Source: Pedobacter psychrodurus
GTDB lineage: Bacteria; Bacteroidota; Bacteroidia; Sphingobacteriales; Sphingobacteriaceae
Reading direction: 5' to 3'
Assembly: GCF_004331735.1 (NCBI RefSeq)
Contig: NZ_SJSO01000012.1
Span: forward strand, 1 to 64,000
Length of the DNA stretch: 64,000 bases
Both the position numbers and the translations under genes were made by a program. The notes beneath the pieces were generated by a model that was given only the letters and a program-made list of their open reading frames with translations, was not told the DNA's origin and did no database searches. The stretch's first letter is position 1. The number at the start of each line of letters is the position of its first letter. Below are positions 56,599-64,000 of this stretch, one piece after another.

Positions 56599-57834
56599 TT
56601 ATTTAATGCTTATCCATTTATTAAGCATATTATCTGGTGCTTCAAGTAGTAGTTTATAAAAAGTCGAAGGGTAATCCTTAAGATCGGCAAAATAATGTTG
56701 CTGGCTAGCATCAACCTCGGCCAAAAGATGGTAATTATCCTTTTCACCTGTTTTAAAGTTATTACTTGTTGCCAGCCAAATTTTTACTTTTCCTTTCTTT
56801 TCAAGTGCTTTCCAGCTAATGTCGAGATGATTTTGTACATAATTTGCTTTTAATCCTGATATGGATACCGGACCGATAAATGCTGTGCCATCAATTTCCT
56901 GAGCTACATTTTCAGGTAGTTTTACATGGAGATAACGGGCGATTGACGGCATGATGTCTACAACACCAAGATCGAAGTACTGGGCGTAAGTATTCAGGTT
57001 TTTATAATTGCTCACCATCCAGGTTGAACGTTGACGATCAGATTGACCGCCATGTCCGCGACCAGTTTTTTCATCACGTCCATGATCGGTGGTGATTACG
57101 ATCAACCAATCTTCTTTAAATTTCTGTTCGCGGTAAGTAATGGCATCCCAAATCTGGCCCATTTGTTTATCCAACATTTGGATGGCATTATAAAACTCAG
57201 GACTATCACCATAACGGTGCCCCATATCATCTGTATATTCGAGATATACCCACGAAAGATCAGGTGCTTTACCATGAATGGTGTTGGCGGCCTGCTTAAC
57301 CACTTCCTCATCAATAAGGTGCATGTAGGCCGAATTTTTATCATGTTTAAAGCGAATCGTATCTAACTCGTAACCATCGGCTACAAAATCGGGCTTAAAG
57401 GTGCCAGTTTCAGGAAGCCCATCGCCAAGCAACTTAGTCCGGTTATCGGTCCAGCTGGAGAAAATTGCCGTTTTTTTCTCGGGATACTGATTTTTAAACA
57501 GCCTGAAAATGTGTTGATAATTGTAGTTGGGCGCCTTAATGTCATTATCGGGTACGTTATGTTTATTTACCCAGGTGCCAGTAAGCAAACTGTTATAACC
57601 AACAGCAGATATGGTTGGTGTTTCATTATAACTTGCCTTATCGCCACCCACATGCATGCGCGAATATGATCCCGCTGAGATGATCTTTTTAAAATTCGGT
57701 AAGTCCAAGCGTTCCATCACATCGGCAGGGATGCCATCAGCGATTACATAGACCACTTTACGGGCTCTGGTTTGGGCTGATAACGATACTGATAATGAAA
57801 CGCAACAGGCGAAAATAATTGTCCTTAATAACAT
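56599..57834 (-). CDS. Alkaline-phosphatase-superfamily phosphodiesterase/phosphatase
   Basis: The 411-residue protein has a signal peptide ending LSAQ. The metal-site motifs are VIADGIP (Asp33), ETPTISAVGYNSLLTG with a nucleophile Thr or Ser (Ser76 most likely by alignment to the NPP family), TDDMGHRYG, and TTDHGRD with RGHGGQS. The C-terminal 100 residues form an Ig-like or small beta domain. NPP-type enzymes cleave phosphodiesters such as nucleotides or lysophospholipids. It starts 14 nt after the metallophosphoesterase gene, so both act on the same substrate set. Confidence 0.88.
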   Translation of the reverse strand: MLLRTIIFACCVSLSVSLSAQTRARKVVYVIADGIPADVMERLDLPNFKKIISAGSYSRMHVGGDKASYNETPTISAVGYNSLLTGTWVNKHNVPDNDIKAPNYNYQHIFRLFKNQYPEKKTAIFSSWTDNRTKLLGDGLPETGTFKPDFVADGYELDTIRFKHDKNSAYMHLIDEEVVKQAANTIHGKAPDLSWVYLEYTDDMGHRYGDSPEFYNAIQMLDKQMGQIWDAITYREQKFKEDWLIVITTDHGRDEKTGRGHGGQSDRQRSTWMVSNYKNLNTYAQYFDLGVVDIMPSIARYLHVKLPENVAQEIDGTAFIGPVSISGLKANYVQNHLDISWKALEKKGKVKIWLATSNNFKTGEKDNYHLLAEVDASQQHYFADLKDYPSTFYKLLLEAPDNMLNKWISIK

Positions 57835-57848
57835 AGTTCTATTATTTA

Positions 57849-58775
57849 TTAGAAAGTGTGTGGAAAGTATTCGTTTTCAACTGTTCCGTCATCGTACATT
57901 TTAAGTATTGCATATCCAGGCGGGGTTTCCAGGTAATAGCCAGGGCCTGCCGATTCTGCATCGCCCTTGCCCCACCAAAAACCACTCATGGCTCCATTAC
58001 AACAGTATCGAACGCCATTGTAAACCGTTTGATCGGAAAGATGGTTGTGTCCGCTCAGGCAGATTTTTACCTTATCGCGGTGTTTGTAGAAAAGATCTTT
58101 CAGTTTTTTACAATCCGAGTGTCCGCCACCAACCAATACCTGGGTGGTGCCCAGGATTGGATAATGCGACATGAGCAGGGTAGGTGTAGCAGCAGGAAGG
58201 TTTTTTAATTCCTGCTCAAGCCAGTTATACTGCTCATCATCAAGCGAAATTTTACTGTTATTCCCGTCAAGAATAATAAAATGCCAGTTCTTTTTTGAGA
58301 AACTATAATAACGGTTAGGAATTTTCAGCCGTTTCACCACATAGTTCTTCCCATACATTTCATCATCTTTTGCAGGCGCTTTCCACCAGGTATCGTGGTT
58401 GCCAATACAGCTGTGTATTTCGTATCTATCAATTGTTTTAATGCAGTCATCCCAGATAGTCCATTGTTCGGTTACCTGGTTACGCACTACGTTATCGTAA
58501 GAAGCATCGTTAATCGAATCTCCTCCGTTTAAGAAGAAATCAACTTTATGTTTGCTGATAATCTGTTTTAAACATGCTTTAAATCGCTTAGGGGCATTTT
58601 CTCCTGCACGTATGTGCACATCGGTAATATGCGGCACAGTAAGCACTAGTTTTTTACCTTTTGGTTTCTCTAGGAGTGTTTCTGAAGCCAATGCTGGTAA
58701 TGTGCCTGAAAATGCAGCACCTGCTGATAGTCCTATGGCCTTTAATAAAGACCTTCTTTTTATTTCTGCCATCAT
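57849..58775 (-). CDS. Calcineurin-like metallophosphoesterase with Tat-type signal
   Basis: The ATG at 58773-58775 gives 308 residues and overlaps the SusD stop by one base (TAATG). The N-terminus MMAEIKRRSLLKAIGLSAGAAFSG has the twin-arginine motif. The metallophosphoesterase motifs are present in order: TDVHI, GGDSIND, IGNHDTW, SHYPIL and GHNHLSD. It should act on a phosphoester outside the cytoplasm after folding with its metals. It is the third gene of the SusC-SusD-phosphatase operon. The substrate is unknown; phosphodiesters and phosphomonoesters are both possible. Confidence 0.9.
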   Translation of the reverse strand: MMAEIKRRSLLKAIGLSAGAAFSGTLPALASETLLEKPKGKKLVLTVPHITDVHIRAGENAPKRFKACLKQIISKHKVDFFLNGGDSINDASYDNVVRNQVTEQWTIWDDCIKTIDRYEIHSCIGNHDTWWKAPAKDDEMYGKNYVVKRLKIPNRYYSFSKKNWHFIILDGNNSKISLDDEQYNWLEQELKNLPAATPTLLMSHYPILGTTQVLVGGGHSDCKKLKDLFYKHRDKVKICLSGHNHLSDQTVYNGVRYCCNGAMSGFWWGKGDAESAGPGYYLETPPGYAILKMYDDGTVENEYFPHTF

Positions 58776-60565
58776 TACCAACCAAAAATTTGTTTCAGTT
58801 TAGGGTTCAGGATTACTTGTTGCTGTGGAATAGGGCGATAATAGAATTTTGGTTCCTCAAAGTTTCTGGTCACATTTTCTGTTACGATATTCCCTCCGGT
58901 GTTGCCATTCTTTAAGTAAACCGTTGCATCAGTCCCGATTAATCCTGCACGGTAATAAATAAGTTTTACGCCAAGTGAGTTCTTTTCCTTCTGGTCTTCG
59001 CCCGGAATAGTTGCCGTTCTATCGATCAAAATGATATCATCAATACCATCGCCAGTAAGGTCGTATTTGCCCAAGCCAGCGAAAAACATGCCTTCAGGGC
59101 TTTTGGTGAGCAGTTTGCCCACTTTCCAACGCATTAAGTCGTCAAATCTCATGTTTTCGAATGCATATTCTACCCTGCGTTCCCTTCTAATTTCGAGTAT
59201 AATACCTGCGTTAGCGGTAACATTTGGATATTGCAATTGCAATGCAGGATCGGGATTGGCGTTAGCCGTTGCCAGGTTAAGATCAGGCAAGCCAGCTCTT
59301 CTACGAAGCAGGTTTACAGATTGATCGAGCTGAGCTTGAGTTAATGTGCCTAATTCGGCGAAAGCTTCAGCATAGGTTAACAACACTTCTGCATAACGGT
59401 ATACCGGAAAATCTACGCCGTTTAAGATCGCATTATCGGTACTGTTTACATAACCTTTTAGTTGGTGATAGCCTGTGAAGTTTTTGTTTAAGCGCTGAAT
59501 ATATGGTGTAGGATCGGGCACTCTGATCCATCCTGGATAAACTATGGTTTGCGACATGCGTGGATCACGGTTTTTAAATTCTGCCACAAAACCCAGTTGC
59601 GCGTAATTGGCTACGTCTGTAAACCTACTTCCATCTTTCATTAAGTACGTTTGTAATAGGTCTTTAGCGGGTGCCTGCTCATAATCGCCGAATACAGTCG
59701 AATTCACATTCTGGCTTTTGCTCTTACTCAGATCAAAGATGTTAACCAAAATCACTTCGTTATTGGCAGTTAAATCCTGACTGGAGAAAAGTGTTGCATA
59801 ATCCTGTTCCGGTTTCCCGGTATTGTAAATGTTAAACTTTTTGCCAGCGATGATCTCCCCGGAAATTCTTGCTGCAGTTTCTAAAAAAGTATTTGCTGAG
59901 CTGCTTAAATTCAGTTCATTATGGTATTTGCGATAAGTACCCTCGTAAAGTGCTGCCCGTGCATATAACGTGGCTACTGCCCATTTTCCTGGGGTACCCA
60001 CCGGAACACTTTCCCTTACATTTTTATAGGCAAAATCCAGATCTGCCATTATACTGTCGGCTATCAATGTCCGTGGATCACGAGCTTTATATAGTTCTTC
60101 GTCACCTGGTTCCAATGTGCCTGAATACCATGGTACATCAGAGAAACGCTTTACTTTGTCTAAAGAGAATTCGGCACGGTAATACCTGGCCAAACCTGCA
60201 TAATGGTTTTTAACGGCAGCAGAAACCTGTGCTTTTCCGTAATTCTCCAGAAAGTAGTTAATGTTTCTTAACCTGCTCCAGCTCCAGCCAGTTGTGATGT
60301 TCTGGGCATTCGTGTTACCAGTCATAACATTTTTTATCTCAACTGCTGCGGTGGTGGCTACGTTATCGGTACTCTGATCATTAAGGTAAGTATTGCGGTC
60401 TGGCTGAGAGATTAGGCCATTTACGTAAAGCGAAAGATCACTTTCCGTATTAAAGAACAGGTTAGGGGAGATGGAAGTTTGTGGAAAACGGTCCAGCCCA
60501 GCTTTTTTACAGGCCGCGAGCATACCCACAGCTGCAATAAATACGATATATATATACTTTTTCAT
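58775..60565 (-). CDS. SusD/RagB-family lipoprotein of the phosphatase operon
   Basis: The 596-residue protein has lipobox MLAAC (Cys19). SusD features are CKKAGLDRFPQTSISPNLFFNTESDL, GLARYYRAEFSLDKVKRFSDVPWY, YRYAEVLLTYAEAFAELG and ILEIRRERRVEYAFENMRFDDLMRWK, with FYYRPIPQQQ near the end. It is 31 nt after susC and one base overlapped with the metallophosphoesterase. Two phosphatases follow in place of glycosidases, so the ligand is more probably a phosphorylated compound than a plain glycan. Confidence 0.95.
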   Translation of the reverse strand: MKKYIYIVFIAAVGMLAACKKAGLDRFPQTSISPNLFFNTESDLSLYVNGLISQPDRNTYLNDQSTDNVATTAAVEIKNVMTGNTNAQNITTGWSWSRLRNINYFLENYGKAQVSAAVKNHYAGLARYYRAEFSLDKVKRFSDVPWYSGTLEPGDEELYKARDPRTLIADSIMADLDFAYKNVRESVPVGTPGKWAVATLYARAALYEGTYRKYHNELNLSSSANTFLETAARISGEIIAGKKFNIYNTGKPEQDYATLFSSQDLTANNEVILVNIFDLSKSKSQNVNSTVFGDYEQAPAKDLLQTYLMKDGSRFTDVANYAQLGFVAEFKNRDPRMSQTIVYPGWIRVPDPTPYIQRLNKNFTGYHQLKGYVNSTDNAILNGVDFPVYRYAEVLLTYAEAFAELGTLTQAQLDQSVNLLRRRAGLPDLNLATANANPDPALQLQYPNVTANAGIILEIRRERRVEYAFENMRFDDLMRWKVGKLLTKSPEGMFFAGLGKYDLTGDGIDDIILIDRTATIPGEDQKEKNSLGVKLIYYRAGLIGTDATVYLKNGNTGGNIVTENVTRNFEEPKFYYRPIPQQQVILNPKLKQIFGW

Positions 60566-60596
60566 TTTTGAAATGATTTAAATGTGAGGGCTTAGG

Positions 60597-63500
60597 TTAA
60601 AAATCGAGGTTTAAACCGAAAGCATATCTGCGTTGATAAGGATATGCCCAGGCGCTTGGTCCCTGGTTAACCGCTTCTGGATCGATAAATTTCTTGATCG
60701 AAGAAAACTCATATAGGTTTTCTCCGGTAACAAATACACGAAGGCGGTTTAGATGAAACTTTTTGGTCCATTTAACTGGTAGGGTATAACCAAGTGATAC
60801 GTTTTTGATCCTCAGGTAAGCACCATTTAGCAAATATTTAGTTTGGGGAATATCTAAACCCGATCCATAATTGGCATCGGCAAGCCACGATTGTAATACT
60901 GGATATTGTGAATCGGTATTGGCATCAGCGAGTCCGGCGGCGATATATGAAGCCGAGTGTTTAGCCCTTTGTTCTGGCGAATCAGCTGCTCCACGGTAAA
61001 AATCAAGGTTCCAAGGGTAAACGTTAGCATAAGGTTGTTGATATGGCCCCCAGAAAAGATAGTGATGAGGGTAAAAGTCTCTTTTTAGTACACCTTGCAA
61101 AAACACTGAAAGATCGAAACCACTCCAATCCATATTCAGGTTGGCACCAATGGTATAACGGTCAGAACTGTTTCCAATGATTTTTAAATCCTTTGGATCG
61201 TTTGAACTCAGTCCTTTTTCTATTTTCTTATTTCCGTCAAGATCTACGTATTTTGGCCATCCCTCAACAATAGAAAGGGCACCCCATGGAATAAGTGCAG
61301 ATTCATCTAAAGCGGCAATTTCTGCTTTACTGCGAAAAACGCCATCATTCTGTAATCCCCATATTTCTCCAAGAACCTGTCCTTCGCGGTAATTTGAAAA
61401 TAGGTTCTGGTCATTCTTGAACTTGGTAATTTTGGCTTTAGAATCGGCCAGGAATATTTTAGCATCAAAGCTGAAAGGTTTCGAACCGAGATCAAACCGG
61501 TCTCTATAGGTTACCGAAAGCTCCCATCCCTTGGTGCGAAGATCTGCTGAATTCTGACGTGGTACACCGGTGCCTAACACACCTGGCAATTCCTGTCCTG
61601 CAGTAAGCATACCTTTGGTATCGCGGATATAATAATCGAAGGTGAAAGAGAGTTTATCGCTCAATAGTCCGATATCGGTACCGATGTTTAAGGTCGATAC
61701 CCTTTCCCATGTATAAGTCTGAGGATCAACATTTAGTCCCGGGGCACCATTAATGATCTGGTTCTGGCCATTACCCCCGATCAGATAACCAGAAGTCCCA
61801 GTGGAAAGTGATTGGATATAACCAAAGTTAGCATTGTTGTCGTTTCCAAGTGCTCCCTGATTTCCAAGATCGCCATAAGAAGAACGGAGTTTAAAGGTAG
61901 ATATTGTTGGTGATAATGATTTAAAGAAATCCTCGCCACTTGTTATCCAGGCCACGGAAGCAGAAGGGAAAAATCCCCAGCGTCTGTTGATTGGAAAGCG
62001 TGAAGAACCATCATACCGTCCTGTTGCCTCAAATATGTACCTGTTTTTATATGTGTAATTTAATCTCGAAAATGCACTATTGGTGGCATAGGCGGAATAA
62101 CCTGCGCTAGCTGTTGCTGTTCCGCTGGTAAGTGAGAGGTAAGGTAATGAGGAAGAAATCAGGATATCTTTGCTCGCATTAACAGCAGAATAACTATAAT
62201 CTTCACTGTTGAAACCTACCATTGCGCTGAAAAAATGATCACCGAAGGTTTTTTTATAGGTGGTGTATAAATTAAACGTATTGTTGTATAAATAACCATT
62301 GTTTTCAGTTACCGAACCGTTTCCACCCTCTTCGCGGATATCATTTGGACCATAGCCGATTTTGTATTTTTTGCTATCATTATGTGTTTTCCATAGTTCG
62401 CGCTTAAAAGATGCATCAGCATTTACCTGAAGATCGCCTTTTAAAAACAAAGCTGTAGCACTGGTAATATTCTGGAAACCGAACATATTCTGAAGGTTAT
62501 TTCCTCCATCAACAAGTTTTGCAGCCAATTTACCAGCAGCGGTATTTGCCCAGGTACCGTCAGGGTTTTTAGCTACATCGGTAGGCATCAGATAATACAG
62601 ATCGGTAATATTTCCGTTGGGAAGTGCCCGTTTGGTTTGATAAATATTCAGGTTATTATCGATTTTAAGCCATGAAAGCGGAGAAAAGCCCACTTTTGAT
62701 CTCAAACCATAACGATCCCAATAATCGGCGGTAAGTTTGTTTAGTCCGTTATCTTTGGTGTAATCTGCAGAAAGATAATAGGTTAAAGGTTTTTCATTAA
62801 CGGTAGCCCCACCTGAGAAGGTAAGGGTATGGCTTTTAGATAAACTTGAGTTATTAAAAAAATAATTATACCAATCGTTACTTCCCATATAAGCCCATTT
62901 GGTAGGATCGGTTGGGTTCAATCGGGTATCGGCTATGGAAGGATTATCTGATCTTTCTTTTGCCCAACGGTAATATTCATCGCTATAATTTACATAATCC
63001 CAGGGGGTATTATCGGTAGAGGTTTCTAAAACCCTCGAAAAAATATAAGGATCGGTGACTGGCTTAGGGAGTAAAGTTGGTTTAGCCCAAGACTGGAAAG
63101 TATTGTAACTAATTACATTATTGCCTGCCACGCCTTGTTTAGTGGTAATCAAAATTACACCAAATGCGGCACGTGCTCCATAAATGGCTGCCGATGCCGC
63201 ATCGCGTAATACCGTAAAAGAAGTGATATCAGAAGGTGTTAAGCGTAACATATCATCATTACTGGTAGCAGGAATACCGTCAATAACAATTAATGGTGAG
63301 CCCCCGTTAATGGAAGTATAGCCCCTGATGTTAATGTTAGGTACACTGCCCGGTGCACCACCAGCGTAAGTGATGTTCAGCCCGGGGCTAATGCCCTGTA
63401 AACCCTGCAATACGTTAGTTACTGGTCTCGATTCGAGCTGTTTACCAGAAATCTGATCAATTGCACCGGCAACATTGATTTTTTTCTTGGTTCCAAACCC

Positions 63501-63824
63501 AACTACCACCACTTCATCAAGGTTGGCAAAGTCTGGAGATAGAGAAACGTCGATTTTTGTTCTGCCGCCAACGGCAATTTCCTGTTGCTTGTAGCCAATG
63601 TAGGAAAAAATAAGGGTTGCATCAGGTTTTACACTGCTTAACGTGTAAATACCGCTGCTGTTGGTAGCGATGTGTAAGTTTGTCCCTTTTACGGTAATGT
63701 TTACCGCAGGAAGCGTTTCACCCGTCTTTGCATCAGAGACCACACCTTTAATGGCGATCCCTTGAGCAAAGCCGCTAGTGGATAGGATCAGCAGTGTGAA
63801 CATCCAAAGTAGCTTTTTTTTCAT
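60597..63824 (-). CDS. SusC/RagA-family transporter of the phosphatase operon
   Basis: The 1075-residue protein has a signal peptide ending GFAQG, a carboxypeptidase-like domain (about 22-100: IAIKGVVSDAKTGETLPAVNITVKG), the SusC plug signature VVVVGFGTKKKINVAGAIDQ, NIRGYTSINGGSPLIVIDGIPATS and ARAAFGVILITTKQG, and a barrel ending GLNLDF. There is no STN domain, so control is not by a sigma/anti-sigma pair. The upstream DNA carries an 11-bp-periodic TAA array and a palindrome. It imports the ligand of the SusD partner. Confidence 0.95.
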   Translation of the reverse strand: MKKKLLWMFTLLILSTSGFAQGIAIKGVVSDAKTGETLPAVNITVKGTNLHIATNSSGIYTLSSVKPDATLIFSYIGYKQQEIAVGGRTKIDVSLSPDFANLDEVVVVGFGTKKKINVAGAIDQISGKQLESRPVTNVLQGLQGISPGLNITYAGGAPGSVPNINIRGYTSINGGSPLIVIDGIPATSNDDMLRLTPSDITSFTVLRDAASAAIYGARAAFGVILITTKQGVAGNNVISYNTFQSWAKPTLLPKPVTDPYIFSRVLETSTDNTPWDYVNYSDEYYRWAKERSDNPSIADTRLNPTDPTKWAYMGSNDWYNYFFNNSSLSKSHTLTFSGGATVNEKPLTYYLSADYTKDNGLNKLTADYWDRYGLRSKVGFSPLSWLKIDNNLNIYQTKRALPNGNITDLYYLMPTDVAKNPDGTWANTAAGKLAAKLVDGGNNLQNMFGFQNITSATALFLKGDLQVNADASFKRELWKTHNDSKKYKIGYGPNDIREEGGNGSVTENNGYLYNNTFNLYTTYKKTFGDHFFSAMVGFNSEDYSYSAVNASKDILISSSLPYLSLTSGTATASAGYSAYATNSAFSRLNYTYKNRYIFEATGRYDGSSRFPINRRWGFFPSASVAWITSGEDFFKSLSPTISTFKLRSSYGDLGNQGALGNDNNANFGYIQSLSTGTSGYLIGGNGQNQIINGAPGLNVDPQTYTWERVSTLNIGTDIGLLSDKLSFTFDYYIRDTKGMLTAGQELPGVLGTGVPRQNSADLRTKGWELSVTYRDRFDLGSKPFSFDAKIFLADSKAKITKFKNDQNLFSNYREGQVLGEIWGLQNDGVFRSKAEIAALDESALIPWGALSIVEGWPKYVDLDGNKKIEKGLSSNDPKDLKIIGNSSDRYTIGANLNMDWSGFDLSVFLQGVLKRDFYPHHYLFWGPYQQPYANVYPWNLDFYRGAADSPEQRAKHSASYIAAGLADANTDSQYPVLQSWLADANYGSGLDIPQTKYLLNGAYLRIKNVSLGYTLPVKWTKKFHLNRLRVFVTGENLYEFSSIKKFIDPEAVNQGPSAWAYPYQRRYAFGLNLDF

Positions 63825-63894
63825 TTTTCTTAATATTTAGTTGTTTGATTTGGAGTAATAAGTTCTTTTCAGCGGCGCTAAATTGAACATATCA

Positions 63895-63923
63895 TGTTAA
63901 AGTTAAGTTAAGACTAAATTAAT
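63895..63923 (-). promoter_or_regulatory. Three-unit Pho-box-like array before the SusC gene
   Basis: Read on the minus strand, heptamers ATTAATT (63923-63917), CTTAACT (63912-63906) and TTTAACA (63901-63895) follow every 11 bp, each with TAA at positions 3-5, as at 37860-37899. It lies 70-100 bp upstream of the susC start. It may bind PhoB in this phosphatase operon. Confidence 0.4.
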
Positions 63924-63929
63924 ATATTA

Positions 63930-63947
63930 ATTGAATGTTCATTCAAT
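63930..63947. promoter_or_regulatory. Perfect palindrome, possible TetR-type operator
   Basis: ATTGAATG-TT-CATTCAAT has 8-bp arms with a 2-bp centre, 105 bp upstream of the SusC start. TGAATG/CATTCA arms are typical of TetR-family operators. A regulator gene may lie just beyond the right edge. Confidence 0.45.
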
Positions 63948-64000
63948 CTATTAAGGAAAATAAATTTGCAGAATACAACTACTTTTGATTAGTTTGCCTA

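Overview
The window looks like a chromosomal segment of a Bacteroidetes bacterium, most probably Pedobacter or a close relative in the Sphingobacteriaceae. The evidence is three SusC/SusD pairs, a sigma/FecR/STN-SusC signalling set, many lipoprotein and Sec signal peptides ending in AQ or SCKK, AT-rich spacers packed with structured dispersed repeats, and a sphingolipid/inositol-lipid cluster typical of this phylum. The species call is inference; no rRNA or tRNA gene was seen.

Left part (1-13658). The 3' end of an IS110-type transposase and a structured non-coding repeat precede a glycan utilisation locus read leftwards: SusC, SusD, then a GH43-like enzyme, a GH2 enzyme and a GH39 enzyme. A YefM/YoeB toxin-antitoxin pair on the other strand splits this locus. 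The same spaced direct repeat (ATCCTG-N4-ATCCTG) lies upstream of both halves, which suggests common control.

Middle (13659-37811). A leftward operon encodes a small Cys/His-rich protein, an ABC ATPase, a TonB-dependent receptor and two ABC-2 permeases, probably for a metal or siderophore. Next come a Crp/Fnr regulator with a near-consensus TGTGA-N6-TCAC site directly downstream, and a five-gene operon of YceI, tautomerase, an SDR lacking its catalytic Tyr, an NTF2-like protein and nitronate monooxygenase. A sigma/anti-sigma/SusC/SusD set follows, then single genes (YdeI-like, acyltransferase, M23 peptidase, GNAT), a truncated dihydrofolate-reductase-like remnant and a TPR membrane regulator. 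Islands of short degenerate repeat words fill several spacers here.

Right part (37812-64000). A three-gene phytate operon (TonB receptor, beta-helix lipoprotein, beta-propeller phytase) is followed by a partial tandem duplication of the phytase 3' end and a small element with inverted ends. After an AraC regulator comes the most interesting region, 45317-56519. It is a ten-gene, same-strand cluster that appears to encode a complete route to hydroxylated inositol phosphorylceramide: serine palmitoyltransferase, GNAT-type ceramide synthase candidate, ketosphinganine reductase candidate, myo-inositol-phosphate synthase, PgpA-like phosphatase, GtrA protein, DUF5686 outer-membrane protein, a CDP-alcohol phosphatidyltransferase fused to DUF4833, a fatty acid hydroxylase and an Aur1-like PAP2 protein. 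A convergent SusC/SusD/metallophosphoesterase/alkaline-phosphatase-family operon closes the window. TAA-centred repeats with an exact 11-bp period, resembling Pho boxes, lie upstream of both phosphate-related operons.
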